Of a stretch of 64,000 nucleotides of DNA, positions 35,110 through 46,689 are shown piece after piece. The notes under the pieces were generated by a model, which did no database searches, was not told the origin of the DNA, and worked only from the letters and a program-made list of their open reading frames with translations. A program made the position numbers and the translations under genes. This stretch comes from Bradysia coprophila (Eukaryota > Arthropoda > Insecta > Diptera > Sciaridae): NCBI RefSeq assembly GCF_014529535.1, contig NW_023503608.1, positions 11,024,501 through 11,088,500 on the forward strand, read 5' to 3'. Position 1 is the stretch's first letter. Every line of letters starts with the position of its first letter.

Positions 35110-37000
35110 ATGTGCAGAACCGATGTTGCACATTTCAAACTTCAGAATCATGGTGATAACTTTGAACTTACCTATGAACCCATGAAAAGTTTAATGTAAG
35201 CCACAAAGATTCATTATTCATCTGTTATCGACATTTACGACAAGAATGATAGAAGAGCCAAGGCGGGTTTTATTTAATAAAGAAAATGCATATAAAACAA
35301 ATGAAGTAAAAGATTTCGTACAAAATATTTAAACAGCGGAAGTAACAGACTTAATGACTACATGATTGTACAATGTTATCTGATGCAGAGTAAAAATTTG
35401 ATACTTTGATTCTATGATTTCCCGAAAAGTACTGAATTAAGCATAAAATCATAACGTATTAGTTTCATCAAAAAAGCGAACAATCAGAAATATATCAATT
35501 TAATTGCATCCACTGTATTCCTACGTCAATGCAATGAAAGCAAAGTTTTCTTCGAAAAGTTATTTATACTTTCCACATTACCCAGTTTTTCAATTAATCA
35601 ACAATCGTGAAAAGGAAAAACTTGATAGATAAATCATCTCTCGTCCTTGCCAAAATCGAACGAATGCTGTGTGAGGAAGCAAACATCATTGACACAAATA
35701 TCATATTGGCATGGTCATGTTCAATGATGTAACTATACAATACTCGAGTATGTTTTGAAAAGTATTTAACATTGATAGTAGAGGTTGGTTAATCTTTAAG
35801 TGTCTTTGATTTTATACAAAATTTAAATAGAACAAGAATTTCTTGCTCATAAATAGTGGTTTATTCGTAAGATACGTGTCATCGGCTACAGACACAGAAA
35901 TTGGTAGAAATTCAGTGCGTCATAAAATTAAAGACACCATATAGGTAAACCCGAATAAACTTTAAATGATATATCGACTAGAAACAGTTTAGGGTATATT
36001 TGCACCATGCCTGACTTCGGTAAAGAAATTGGTTTGGTTAACACAACGGATAAAGCTTGATGGACCGATTTAATTTATGTTTGATGTCATCACATTATTG
36101 TCGTTCTAACAAATCTTCAAAATTCGATAAATTCTACCATCAACATCAATCGTAACCTCCAGTTAAAAAAGCGTGCTATAATATGACCTAGTGACCCGGA
36201 GCACAATGCTTATGTTAGAAATTTTATGCGCTAGTATGTGAAGTGATGACGAAGTCTTTGGCCTCCACATATATTGTGAATGACCTCCTCGCTATCCTGG
36301 TACGATGACGTTCAATATACATTCTTCCGAAACCTGCACAACCGAATATTTCATTGAATTGCATTTTATACAGCAGAATTTGTTTATTTTTTTCAAATTT
36401 CGAAATATAAAAAAAACATTTGAAATTCGAGTTGAAAGTTTGCATGAAATAAAAAAAAAATTCTTAGTCACATGTCGCTCTTTGTGCAATATTAATTACG
36501 ATTTCTATATTCGTCTAATGAATCAATTCATTCAAGTTTATATTGTACGTACACACTGTAACAATGTATAATCCAACAACAATTGCCAGCGATGCTTCGT
36601 AGGGTCAGGGATCTGTGACCTTATTTGTAACTGAAATAGGTGATGGAGAATGTGCAGTGCAATGCATTTACCACCCTCTTATTCAGTTTTACCATCATTG
36701 GATGATACGGAATGAGTGCAGTGAATATAACTGCATCGCAATATTGCGCATATTGTGCAAGTGCGTTACATGATTTAAAATGCATTCTTTTGTATAAAAC
36801 GATTGGAAAAAAATCCTAATTATTTTGAATGGTAAATATTTGTCTAAAGGACAGGCACATACATAATTGACATGACAATTTATCGATGGAGTGATTTTGT
36901 TAGAAGTTGGAGGACAATTGTGTTATCGGAAATAGGTTAGTTAGGTATTTATGCCTTTAACATTACTGACTCGTTCAGTTGATCATTTTACATCCTTAAA
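35110..37000. other. Gene-free stretch with an interspersed repeat copy at 35217-35313
   Basis: TTCATCTGTTATCGA at 35217-35231 and AAATGAAGTAAAAGATTTCG from 35299 are the best-preserved pair of the family. Similarity with 19735-19805 continues to about 35370. The rest is AT-rich without coding exons. Confidence 0.55.
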
Positions 37001-37003
37001 TAA

Positions 37004-37298
37004 ATCGATTATCTACCAATATCGATTATCGACCAATATCTATTATCGACCAATATCGATTATCGACCAATATCGATTATCGACCAATATCGATTATCGA
37101 CCAATATCGATTATCGATCAATATCGATTATCGATCAATATCGATTATCGATCAATATCGATTATCGATCAATATCGATTATCGATCAATATCGATTATC
37201 GATCAATATCGATTATCGATCAATATCGATTATAGATCAATATCGATTATCGATCAATATCGATTATCGATCAATACTGACTATCGATCAATATCAAT
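37004..37298 (+). repeat. 17-bp satellite TATCGATTATCGAYCAA, about 17 copies
   Basis: Near-perfect tandem array, period 17. The first units carry GACC and the later ones GATC, so the array contains two homogenised variants. Each unit contains TATCG twice (CGATA on the other strand). Open frames through it are repeat artefacts. Confidence 0.95.
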
Positions 37299-37560
37299 AA
37301 ACAAAATAATATCTTCGAATATTTTCTTTCTTACATTATGTGTACAATGGCTTCCAGTATTTCAAAAACTTAGCTGTATAAAAAGGAATTGCGTTCATTA
37401 TGACCAAAAGCAGATATTTTGTACTTAGCGCTTCCACAACCGCCCTAATGTCACAATATGTATGAAACCCTTGATGAAACCGAAACTTTTAGAAAAGCGT
37501 CAACCTACTTGTCTTTGTTTATTTGTTATTTATGGGTATGGGTGAATTTTGGTATAAAAG

Positions 37561-38361
37561 ATTTTGGTATAAAAGCGTGAATTTTTTGCCATTGATAAAT
37601 ATGCATTTCGGGATTCCAGAACGATTAGGAGACTTTGAAAAAGTGACCTCTAGCGCCATCTACATCCGGTTGAAGTTTTAGATGCAGAGGTAACTTTGAT
37701 GAATTTCTGTGTAGCGGCAATCGAAGCTACACAGGTGATATTGGGCTCAAACGAAAGCTAAAGGTTCAAAGTTTTTTTTGTGCAAAAAAATTTCCTGAAT
37801 TTTCTGTTTTTCCGGCAGTTTTTCGAATTTTCTTAAAAATAATATTTTTAAACTTAAGTGAAAGTTAGATAATTTTTAAGATTGGTTCAAAAAAGTTTTT
37901 TTTTCTTCGATATTATCGTTGCACGTTCAGTTTCCAATGTTTTAACGATGTAAAAGTTTTTGGATGTTCCGCAACAGGTGCAAGTAGTTTCAGTTTCATC
38001 CAAGATTTGGACGAATTTTTTTCGGCTATATTTTTCCGTAAATTTAATGAGACTAGTTCTGGAAATGCTAGACATCATCTAAAAACAAAATAAAAACAGT
38101 TTTTCGATTTTTAAAAAAAGTTTAAGTTTAACATTCAAAAGTATCGATTATACATTTCTTATTTTGCTTACTTCTCTCATTTCTCCACATACTTGTTATG
38201 GAGAAATGAGAGAAGTTGGAGAAATAAGCAATGAATAACATGTCGATACTTTTGAATTTTAAAAACTGTATCGAAATCTGCTAAAATCTGCAAATTTTCC
38301 GGTTTGGAATCCCCAAATGCATATTTATCAATGGCAAAAAATTCACGTTTTTATACCAAAA
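37561..38361. mobile_element. 0.8-kb foldback element
   Basis: Terminal inverted repeats of 57 bp with two mismatches (ATTTTGGTATAAAAGCGTG and TTTTTTGCCATTGATAAATA on the left, mirrored to 38361). An internal hairpin lies at about 38170-38225 (CTTCTCTCATTTCTCCA...TGGAGAAATGAGAGAAG). A 63-codon minus-strand frame (37887-38078) has a CTCC cysteine pair but no recognised family. Confidence 0.85.
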
Positions 38362-38369
38362 TGCACCAA

Positions 38370-39650
38370 AGAATGGATTTTGTTCAACTAGTGAACCCAA
38401 CTACCATCGTTATAATATTTTTATGAATTGTTTGTTTTCAACTTGAATATAATGGTTCTCCAACGCACTCGTTCAACAATCTATTAGTATTAAAAATCGG
38501 TGGTTTTGATTCCTGTTTCGCAACTATACATGTGGTCGGCAGAGCCTATTTTTGAGAAAATATTTTCTTGCATTTTCGTGATTTTTTTTTTCTTTCATTG
38601 AAATCATTTTTTGTGAAATTCAAGACAATTCAAGTGACACTGTAGAAGGCCGTTGTGTAGAGGGATTATATAAACTAAAAGTGTTGAGTTTGGAGTTGAA
38701 GCAAGAGTTGAAGAAAAAATTGCAACAACAGGATCTATAAGAATCGCTCGTCATATCGATAAATTCTTTAATCTTTAATGTCTTACATTTCAGACGTATG
38801 AGCTAAATATTCCTTCGGTGGTTAAAACGTCGAACTTAAAGTGAATCGTAAAGAAATTATGTCTTTCCAGCAAAGAGAGATCATCCAATTTGTTTTATTT
38901 ATTTATATGTTTCATAAAACGTAGTAAATGTATGGTACATACATTTCAATAGAATTTATTCAATTTTGATCAAAATTATGTCATCATCATTTTGTAATGA
39001 CTATATCTCATCATACAATGCCTTTTCTGAACCATTATTGTACATTATAATCCAATTCCCCTTTATTACTTTGGTTGTGAAAAGACGTTCCATCATTATA
39101 TAATTAACCGACTCAAGCAGAGATAATTTGTCTACTTATTGCATCCAATCCAGTGAATACCAAATGGAACTTAACAATAATCACTATCGTAAAAGACAAA
39201 TTATTGGAATTCTTAGTGACTTTACTCTTTATTTATTTTTGTTAGTTATTTTGTTTGCTTGTTTGTTAGTATACAACCAGATTTAAGTAGTTTGCGAAGT
39301 GAAGAAGGAGTTTTATTTATAAGTTTTGCTAATACGCAAAACAACAAATATAATGCGGCTAGTTCAAGGCACAACAAACCGTCAATAGAAAGCTCGACAA
39401 ACACAGATTTGGAGGTCGATTCTGAAAGGGAAAGTTTTGGACAACGCAATATCCACCTTAACATTCAGAAAGAGGAGTTAAAAATACGCAGGGGATATTT
39501 GATTGCATTCATACACATTATTGAGAGGGATTCTTTTGAAAAACAGCCTACCGAAATCGGGCGTGTTTTCTAGTGGAACTTTTTATTCGACCCTAGAAGC
39601 CAAAACCACTCTCAAAAAAATTCTTCGAAGCTTTTATGGCTGGTGAAAGG
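38370..39650. other. Gene-free stretch with one orphan hAT-like end
   Basis: CAGAGCCTATTTTTGAGAA at 38540 matches the CAGGGCCTATTTTTGAGAA end of 52536-54541, but its right partner is missing. The open frame 39270-39573 follows a possible acceptor (tttgttag) but is within chance length and unrecognised. Confidence 0.4.
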
Positions 39651-39654
39651 TGAT

Positions 39655-40126
39655 CGAAAGCCGAAAAAAATTTTCTTACCAAAATTTCTCCAGGTACACG
39701 AGCCGTACAGGGTCGTGTGGGGTGTCATTAGAAAGGTAATCACATGTACTATTGATCCGAATAGAGACTCATTGGTTTTAAAATTAATCTTTTGGGCCAA
39801 ATAGGGTCTTATGGGGTTTGGATGCGATGAAATATGGGCACTTAAACATTTCAACTTCTCATATTTCATCGTAGATGCTTTCAAACCCCCATAAAACACT
39901 ATTTGGCCCAAAAGCACAGAAAATTACCTTTCAAATGATAGCTCACACCACCATGTACGGCTCGTGCAACTGGAGAAATATTGGTAAGAAAAGTGCAAGT
40001 TTTCGGTTGAAAACTTCAACTGCACATATTTCAGTGTGGATTAATTTTAAAACCAATGAGTCTCTATTCGGCTCAATAGTACATGTGATAACCTTTCTAA
40101 TGACACCACACACGACCCTGTACGGC
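39655..40126. mobile_element. Foldback element fused to part of the 21595 family
   Basis: The outer arms of about 89 bp (39702-39790 and 40037-40126, for example GCCGTACAGGGTCGTGTGG and CCACACACGACCCTGTACGG) are nearly perfect. Inner arms (TTTGGGCCAAATAGGGTCTT and CACTATTTGGCCCAAA) form a nested hairpin, and a third partial copy of the arm lies at 39915-39990. The right arm ends directly at a truncated copy of the 21595-22815 repeat. Confidence 0.8.
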
Positions 40127-40774
40127 TTTTATGAAATTTATGAAATTAAAATCACCGGAGCGTGAGCTAGGTCTATTGGAGTTTGCTCTTATCTGGGCTA
40201 CTCGGCCGTACAGTGAACGTGTAGTATTTTGTCAATAGCTTGAGTAAATTTTGACCGAATTTCATGATTTTTTTTTTGTTTAAAAGGTATTAACGAATGT
40301 AAAGCGTCAGTACTATTACCGGTCTCCTAACAAAATGGCTGCCGGCGACCATATTGTATTTTAGTAAAAGTGATGTAAAGTGGGAAAAATTGTACTTAGA
40401 TAGTTTCTGTTAACATGGAAATAATTTGTTATGTGTGTGTGGGGTGTTTCAGGCATTGCATATATGGACATATATATAACTATATTGAGCTATATACAGG
40501 CATATAAAGCTATGTAATAGCGTATTCATCTGTGAAATGTTTATTTATAGTAAAATATAGCGGTATATAGCTGTTTAAATAGGAATTTATGACTTCCTAC
40601 GGGGCTGTCTATATTGCCTCCGGCAATTTATTTGTATATGATAATAATTCAAAGAGTGGATAATGTAAGTGATTTTAAAGGGCGAATAGCTTTTCAGTAG
40701 AGAAGAAAATGAAGTAAGAGAAATGAAGAGTTCCACATTAAAGGCTTTTGATACGAATAGGTTTCGTACGGGTC
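40127..40774 (+). repeat. 3' half of the 21595-22815 repeat family, second copy
   Basis: It matches from about 22150 onwards (GAGCGTGAGCTAGGTCT to TTTCGTACGGGTCGGC). The 5' half is replaced by the foldback at 39655-40126. Confidence 0.85.
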
Positions 40775-41054
40775 GGCGTTTTCTATGGTTTTTCCTCCGG
40801 ACTCTCTAGTTCATTTGAATGATACCCTGCAGCAGATTCTAACCACTATAATCTGTGAATTTGGCATTGAAGACCAATGTATCAAGTTTTACTTCGAGCT
40901 ACCTGTTATTAACTGTTAGAAATAACTCGTTCGTACGTATTCGGTCTTTGTTTCTTAGTCTTGATAATAAAAAAAATTGTTTGAATTGAAAATAATGCTT
41001 GCATCAAGCTTCCACTTTTCCATTTATTCTAATGTGTTTCGGCATAGTGGCAGC

Positions 41055-41308
41055 CAGGGCCTATTTTAAGGAAATTAAATTTCCAAAAATTCTCAAATTT
41101 TTCCATCACTTTTCGTCATTTCATCTAAAAACACAACAGATTGCATCGTAAATGTTGTTTTTACTGCCTTTTTAGTTGTTTTTCATGTCTTTAAGCTTAA
41201 CTGATTACTTCGGAATGAGATCTAACAGAAAACAAAATTTGGAAAGCTTAAGAATTTTTGTGAAATTTGTGAAATTTTTGGAAATTAAATTCCTTAAAAT
41301 AGGCCCTG
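41055..41308. mobile_element. 254-bp hAT-type MITE with 8-bp target duplication
   Basis: The exact duplication GTGGCAGC lies at 41047-41054 and 41309-41316. The ends are CAGGGCCTATTTTAAGGAAA and the reverse complement of TTCCTTAAAATAGGCCCTG. CAGGG ends with 8-bp duplications are the hAT signature. It belongs to the same end family as 52536-54541. Confidence 0.95.
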
Positions 41309-41961
41309 GTGGCAGCTAATTTACCTCAGTGATATCTAGAAATTTTCGTTTGTGTGAAAAACTGACAAACAAATGAATTCATGTCTAAATTGCACTGACG
41401 TCCCCTGTATTTTACTTTTATATCGACATTTTAATTTACTTAATTCTATTTATTCCAACATTTGTTTTTTTTAGTACTCGATGATCCTGACTCACTATTG
41501 CACTAGTCATTGCCATAGTTTTGGTGATTGGTGTACAACATGTTCAAGGCACGTACATATTGCTGAATACAATCAGAGGCTGAAATTTCAGCATGGATTT
41601 GCTTCAGCTCATTTTCAGCAGATCCACACATCTGTTTATACTTGAAATTTTTGGGCTTATCAATGGAATTTCTCTTTTTACAAAATTTTTAATCACTTAT
41701 TTATAACACTCAGCCAAAATCAGTGCCGAAACACACTTGTTTCACAACGCATAAATTATAAAATCATGTCACAATCACCCCATATCTCAATTCAAACCGA
41801 ATTTAAAGAAAAATTAATTTCCAGCATATTCTTACATCGACGAGAATTAAATCGGGAAAACATTGCTTTGAGCCTAAATGCATTACTGAAACAAATGAAA
41901 ATGGTAAAACGGTAGAAGTATGTACTGATAAAGCATGGGATAATATCGTCCGGTATCGTCA

Positions 41962-42159
41962 CTATAGGTATATTACTTCCGAGGTTCCAAGTTGTATATT
42001 TGATAAGTGGAGTGTTACAGCCCGACCCGAAGGGGTGAAAATGAAACATGCCAGGCTCCTGGAAGGTGGAATTGTACCAAGAATTGATGCAACATTTCCG
42101 CGCTGAATTGAGATTGCTAATGACTGGAATAAAAAACTCTTCTTATGAGTAACTTCCAA
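41962..42159 (-). pseudogene. Non-LTR retrotransposon C-terminal remnant
   Basis: The minus-strand frame includes SLAISIQRGNVASILGTIPP, the same terminal motif as in 15898-17190. The flank at 41966-42020 is shared with 5139-5194. Only the last 40-60 residues survive. Confidence 0.65.
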
Positions 42160-42477
42160 TTGCTTTCATTAGTTTAATTGCTTCGTTGTCAAACACACCG
42201 GACACTCTGTACATCTCTCGGACTGGCAAGTGAAAGGCTGGATTATCAAAGACTGGGAACGTCGATGACTTTTAAAACTCTTATAAATCTAAAATTATCT
42301 TTCCTTGAAATGAACAAACTGTAATAAAGAAAATTTGAGATAATTATTTAAGAAATCGTCATATTTACACACTTGCTAAATCTAAAACTAAAAACTTTCA
42401 AGTAGCCAGCCAAATGTCGAAAGCTAGGTGATACTTTAAAGCTTATTACAACAGTCAGAGAAATAACGACGATTTTT

Positions 42478-42850
42478 AAGGGTATGCTTTAAAAAATTGT
42501 TCCACAGTTTTTGCCGCTCCACGAAAGTTCTGGCTGTCCTCTAACATAGCTCGGCGGTTCGCTCATGGTAAATTTTCAAGATATGTAAAATCGTCTATCA
42601 GCGGACGCCTGACTTTCTATGGTGAACGAATAAAACTTGCTGGAGACGATAAAGCATGAAAAACTACGGAACAAATCCGTTATTGGCGGCGAAAAAATTT
42701 TGATAGCAGAGATCGCGGTAGAATATGCGTTTGAAAATTTTCAACACTTTGGGGCAATAGAGGAAGGATCAGTCTAATGCCTAAAACTGCGATTCTTTCT
42801 TGAAACTAGAGTCTTTGGAAATTGGAACACAACAGGCCGTTATTTGCGGA
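42478..42850 (+). repeat. Dispersed repeat, inverted relative of 55137-55522
   Basis: GCGGTTCGCTCATGGTAAAT, AAAATCGTCTATCAGCG, TTTCTATGGTGAACGAA, GGAGACGATA, GATCAGTCTAATGCCT and AAACTAGAGT occur in this order. The reverse complement of 55137-55522 has the same order. It starts at TTAAGGG. Confidence 0.8.
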
Positions 42851-42859
42851 ATTTGCCCA

Positions 42860-44320
42860 AGCAAACATTATGTGACTGCTGCTGTGATTTGTCCAAATAC
42901 ATAAAAAAAATCTCTCCTCAAGTCCGATCGATTGGGTTAATATTTTAACAGTAAATTCATTCTAAAATAAAACGTTTGCACATCAATCGCAGCAAATTAA
43001 ACTTGAATCAAATCAACAATCAATTTTATAGTTTACAGTTCGCCAATCAAGTTTATTTATTCAGTGCAATTCCTATGTAGATACTTTATTGAATTTTCAT
43101 CCCTTCCCATGGACGGGAAGTACAATGGAGTTCAATGAACTCAGTTTGAATGAGAGAGCTGTGCCAATGTTCTCTTTCCCAGGGATTTAAAATGCGGCTA
43201 TGATTTTGGTTGGTGTCTTTATGAATATGGAATTATCTTTCACTCGTCACGAAACAAATTTTGGTTTAAAAATTTCGCTAATACCAACCATTAAATTGTG
43301 CGGCAAAGCGTTTGTACTCCAGAATCCTACGTGATTTCTAATATAGGCACTTTATTCCAAGCAGAGACAAAGAGTTTCGTACGAAAATATTTACCCAGAA
43401 TGCTGCAAATAGACACTAAGCACAAAGTGTTAGAGGCAGCATATTCATTTCCCAATTAATATGCATCGAATATGCTAAATGAATAATCCTAATAAAGGGA
43501 AGTACACGTATGTGTGTGTGTATATCATACCAACGACAATATGTAACAAGGTAGATATAGATAGTTAGACGGCTTTTAATATTTTTCGTGTAAATGTAAG
43601 GCCAGTATGATATAATATTTTACCGCAGTAAAGCTTCTTGAAACAGAAAATTATTCTCGTTGAATAAGGCAAAAGTGTTACGACGACATTTTCCCTCAAC
43701 GAGGTCATGTGAGTTCAATGTACTTTGGCCAAACATCTAGCTGTATGCATTCGTATAACATTGATTCTCTGCAATTTCAGAGATTCATATGACGTCATAA
43801 CAATGCACCACTGCAAATTCTCTCACTCGGCAGTACTCGTTGATCCCGGATTTTTATATCCATTGCTATTTTCCCCAGATGTGTTATGCAATAACTAGTT
43901 TTTTATTCCCGCTATGTATGATGATGGTAGTGGATCCATGATTTGATTATGAAAGAGTTTATTTTGAAGTTTATTTTTGAATTTAAAAAAAACTATTAAA
44001 AAGTAGTCATACATCGTCATCATTTATCCTAACTGGAAATAACTAAATCTTGTACAGAAAATGGTTTTGTTTATTTTGCATTTGATAGAGCAATTATCAA
44101 ATTCGCTTATCGCCTAGTGTTATTATAAAAATGATCAGAGCTTATCACTTACTTTTATCGTTAGGACAACTAATCACGCAATTGTTAAAATTTCTAGAAT
44201 TCCCTGCTTTCATTTCTTTGTTATAATTACAAGTGTTTATAGCTCTCCAATACCAATTTAAATCAAAATGGTTTGGTTAAGAAAACTAGATTAAATGGCA
44301 ACCGCAGCACTAACTTAATT
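42860..44320. other. Gene-free stretch
   Basis: Nothing coding. One CRE palindrome TGACGTCA at 43790-43797, and a GT-rich tract near 43510. Confidence 0.45.
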
Positions 44321-44331
44321 TTCGCTTGCAA

Positions 44332-44542
44332 CAGTGCAACTTTTACGGAATTAATTTCCCGAAAATTCCTTGATTCCATCCGAATGTGATTGATTTAGCT
44401 GAAAAACATAAAAAACAACAAAAAAAAGCCACAGAAGCAACGGAAGAAGTTCAATTTACTGTTATTTTAGAGTGACAGAAAGACAGAAAGAGATGAAATG
44501 TCAACGAAAAATTAGTAATTAATTTCCCTAAAATAGGCCCTG
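44332..44542. mobile_element. Degenerate 211-bp hAT-type MITE
   Basis: The right end CCTAAAATAGGCCCTG matches the 41055 family. The left end CAGTGCAACTTTTACGG is decayed. The flanks GCTTGCAA (44324-44331) and GCTTGCAC (44543-44550) agree in 7 of 8 bases, as expected for an old 8-bp duplication. Confidence 0.65.
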
Positions 44543-44549
44543 GCTTGCA

Positions 44550-45195
44550 CCAAAAGAAATCAACGCGAAAGTTGTCTTATGTGTGACATCGACAATAATT
44601 CTGAGATTATTAGCGCCGATTAGATCAGATGTGGTGATGAGTCTTAAAAATACTAAAAGATATTTTAGAAAATATTTTTATTGTTTGTGTCTAAAACTAC
44701 GCTGCGCACTAGCAGTTGATACATTTTTTAAAACTAAATTTTACCAAAATTTGCGTAAGAACTATAATGTAACCTCATCCAGAGACACGAAGAGGTACGA
44801 CCGCTATTTAGAGTAAAATTTCATTGAACTTTATTGATATTAACACTATGATGTCATATGTCATTCTCCTCAGTGACTGACTGTGTGCCAGATAGCGACA
44901 AACATAAACATTCCAAATTTATGAATAGCAAAAAATGAGTAATATTGCTGTATACCTCAGTCTAGACAACAATCAATATGGTTTCTAAAACGATTCTTAG
45001 ATATTGCATTTTATGTGTAACTCAATACTCTAATTAAATCACCGTCACTCAGGTTATTATCCTATAAACCTACTAATGGCATTTTGGAAACAAAAAACCA
45101 ACGCTATATGAGAAAAATCTCAATTTGGCCGAAATACCATTATGTTTACAACTCGGATTAGTATATAACTGTTTTTCTATGATTCACGAAACAGT
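44550..45195. other. Gene-free stretch
   Basis: AT-rich. The 77-codon frame at 44583-44816 has no recognisable motif. Confidence 0.4.
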
Positions 45196-45198
45196 TAT

Positions 45199-46391
45199 TA
45201 GAGAACTTTAGCAAATCACACAATAATGACAAAACCAATAATTTCCAACAATAACGAAAACGATATTGACACGGAAAAATTTTATCATTGTGAATGAGGC
45301 CAGTTGTTCACAAATCATGGTGTGTTACGTAGTGGTAGAATTCCAACTTTCTTGTGAAAGTACTTTAACAAAAATTAAATTCAAATAGAAAAATATAATC
45401 TTTCGGGTTGAACTTTTCTATACACTGCCGTATGGGATACCGGTAACTCTGATACGAAAATGCGTGTATCTTGGTTGGGATACCGGCATCAGTGATAAAA
45501 AATGCGTGTATCTCAGTTGGGATACCGGTCTCCCGGTATAACTAAAAGGAAAATCCACATTTTCTAGGTCGGGATACCGGTATCTCTGATACGAAAATGC
45601 GTGTATCTCAGTTGGGATACCGGCATCCGTGATACAAAATGCCTGTATCTCAATTGGGATACCAGCATCTGTGATACAAAATGCGTGTATCTCAATTGGG
45701 ATACCGGTATCCCGGTATAAATTAAAGGAAAATCCACACTTTCTAGTTCGGGATACCGGTATCACTGATACAAAATGCGTGTATCTCAGTTGGGATACCG
45801 GCATCTGTGATACAAAATGCGTGTATCTCAATTGGGATACCGGTATCCCGGTATCCCGGTATAAGTCAGGAAAACCCACATTTTCTAGGTCGGGATATCG
45901 GTATCTCCGATACAAAATACGTGTATCTCAGTTGGGATACCGGTATCCCGGTATAAATAAAAGGAAAATCGACACTTTCCAGTTCGGGATACCGGTATCA
46001 CTGATACAAAATGCGTGTATCTCAGTTGGGAGACCGGCATCTGTGATATACAAAATGCGTGTATCTTAGTTGGGATACCAGCATCTGTGATACAAAATTC
46101 GTGTATCTCAATTGGGATACCGGCATTTGTGATACAAAATGCGCGGCGCGAAATTACTAGCTATCGCATTGCCACAGTTTATATAGACACCCGAAAAAAT
46201 ATTTTTTCTTTTTGAATTTAATTTTTGTTAAAGTCTGAATTCTACCACCACATAACACACCATGATTTGCGAACATATTTACCCATCCCGCCTCATTCAC
46301 AATGATAAAATTTTTCCGTGTCAATATCGTGTTCGTTATTGTTGGAAATTATTGGTTTTGTCATTATTGTGTGATTTGCTAAAGTTCTCTA
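45199..46391. mobile_element. 1.2-kb foldback element carrying a minisatellite
   Basis: The arms are about 200 bp: TAGAGAACTTTAGCAAATCA and GACAAAACCAATAATTTCCA at the left, mirrored by TGGAAATTATTGGTTTTGTC and TGATTTGCTAAAGTTCTCTA at the right. The flanks TTAT (45195-45198 and 46392-46395) may be a 4-bp duplication. The centre is the GATACCGG minisatellite at 45420-46145. No transposase is encoded; long frames in the centre are repeat artefacts. Confidence 0.88.
45420..46145 (+). repeat. Minisatellite TTGGGATACCGG / GATACAAAATGCGTGTATC
   Basis: About 14-16 repeats of a unit near 45-60 bp containing CTCAGTTGGGATACCGG, CATCTGTGATACAAAATGCG and TGTATCTC, plus a longer variant with GGTATCCCGGTATAA and ACTTTCTAGTTCGGGATAC. 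GGGATACCGGTATCCC is itself palindromic. Confidence 0.9.
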
Positions 46392-46608
46392 TTATTTGAC
46401 CTCGTCAAAAACGATATATTTTGTACATATTTGTACTTTGATTCGAATTTATTTTTGCTTGTATGATTACCCGAATGGGGTATTTGGATTCTATTATTAC
46501 GAGAAGTATATTTTGGGAAATTGGTCGTTTGCAAAATCGCTGCTGCAATCGTTTCTATTTTTGCCCCGTAAAGTGTCCCGACCAAGAGATCAAAGCTTGA
46601 CTAAATTT

Positions 46609-46687
46609 TATCGATAATTATTTATAATCGAAGATTTATCTATCAATACGATTATCGATAAAACATTCGATTGATATTGTATCGATA
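46609..46687. promoter_or_regulatory. Cluster of three perfect TATCGATA (DRE) sites
   Basis: TATCGATA occurs at 46609-46616, 46653-46660 and 46680-46687. In Drosophila this octamer is bound by DREF, and its CGATA part by BEAF-32, typically near housekeeping promoters and domain boundaries. It lies about 2 kb upstream of the candidate NOS exon at 48678. Confidence 0.4.
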
Positions 46688-46689
46688 TT

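Noticed and set aside
36951..37235. 94-codon frame with repeated STNIDYRPISIIDQY
   Set aside because: Translation of the 17-bp satellite.
39259..39573. 104-codon frame after a possible splice acceptor, protein-like in appearance
   Set aside because: It starts at TTG, its length is within chance expectation for the window, there is no donor or partner exon and no recognisable motif.
45418..46215. Frames of 165 and 146 codons with YRYPD or CVYLSWDTGI repeats
   Set aside because: They are products of the GATACCGG minisatellite on both strands, with no start context or splice evidence.
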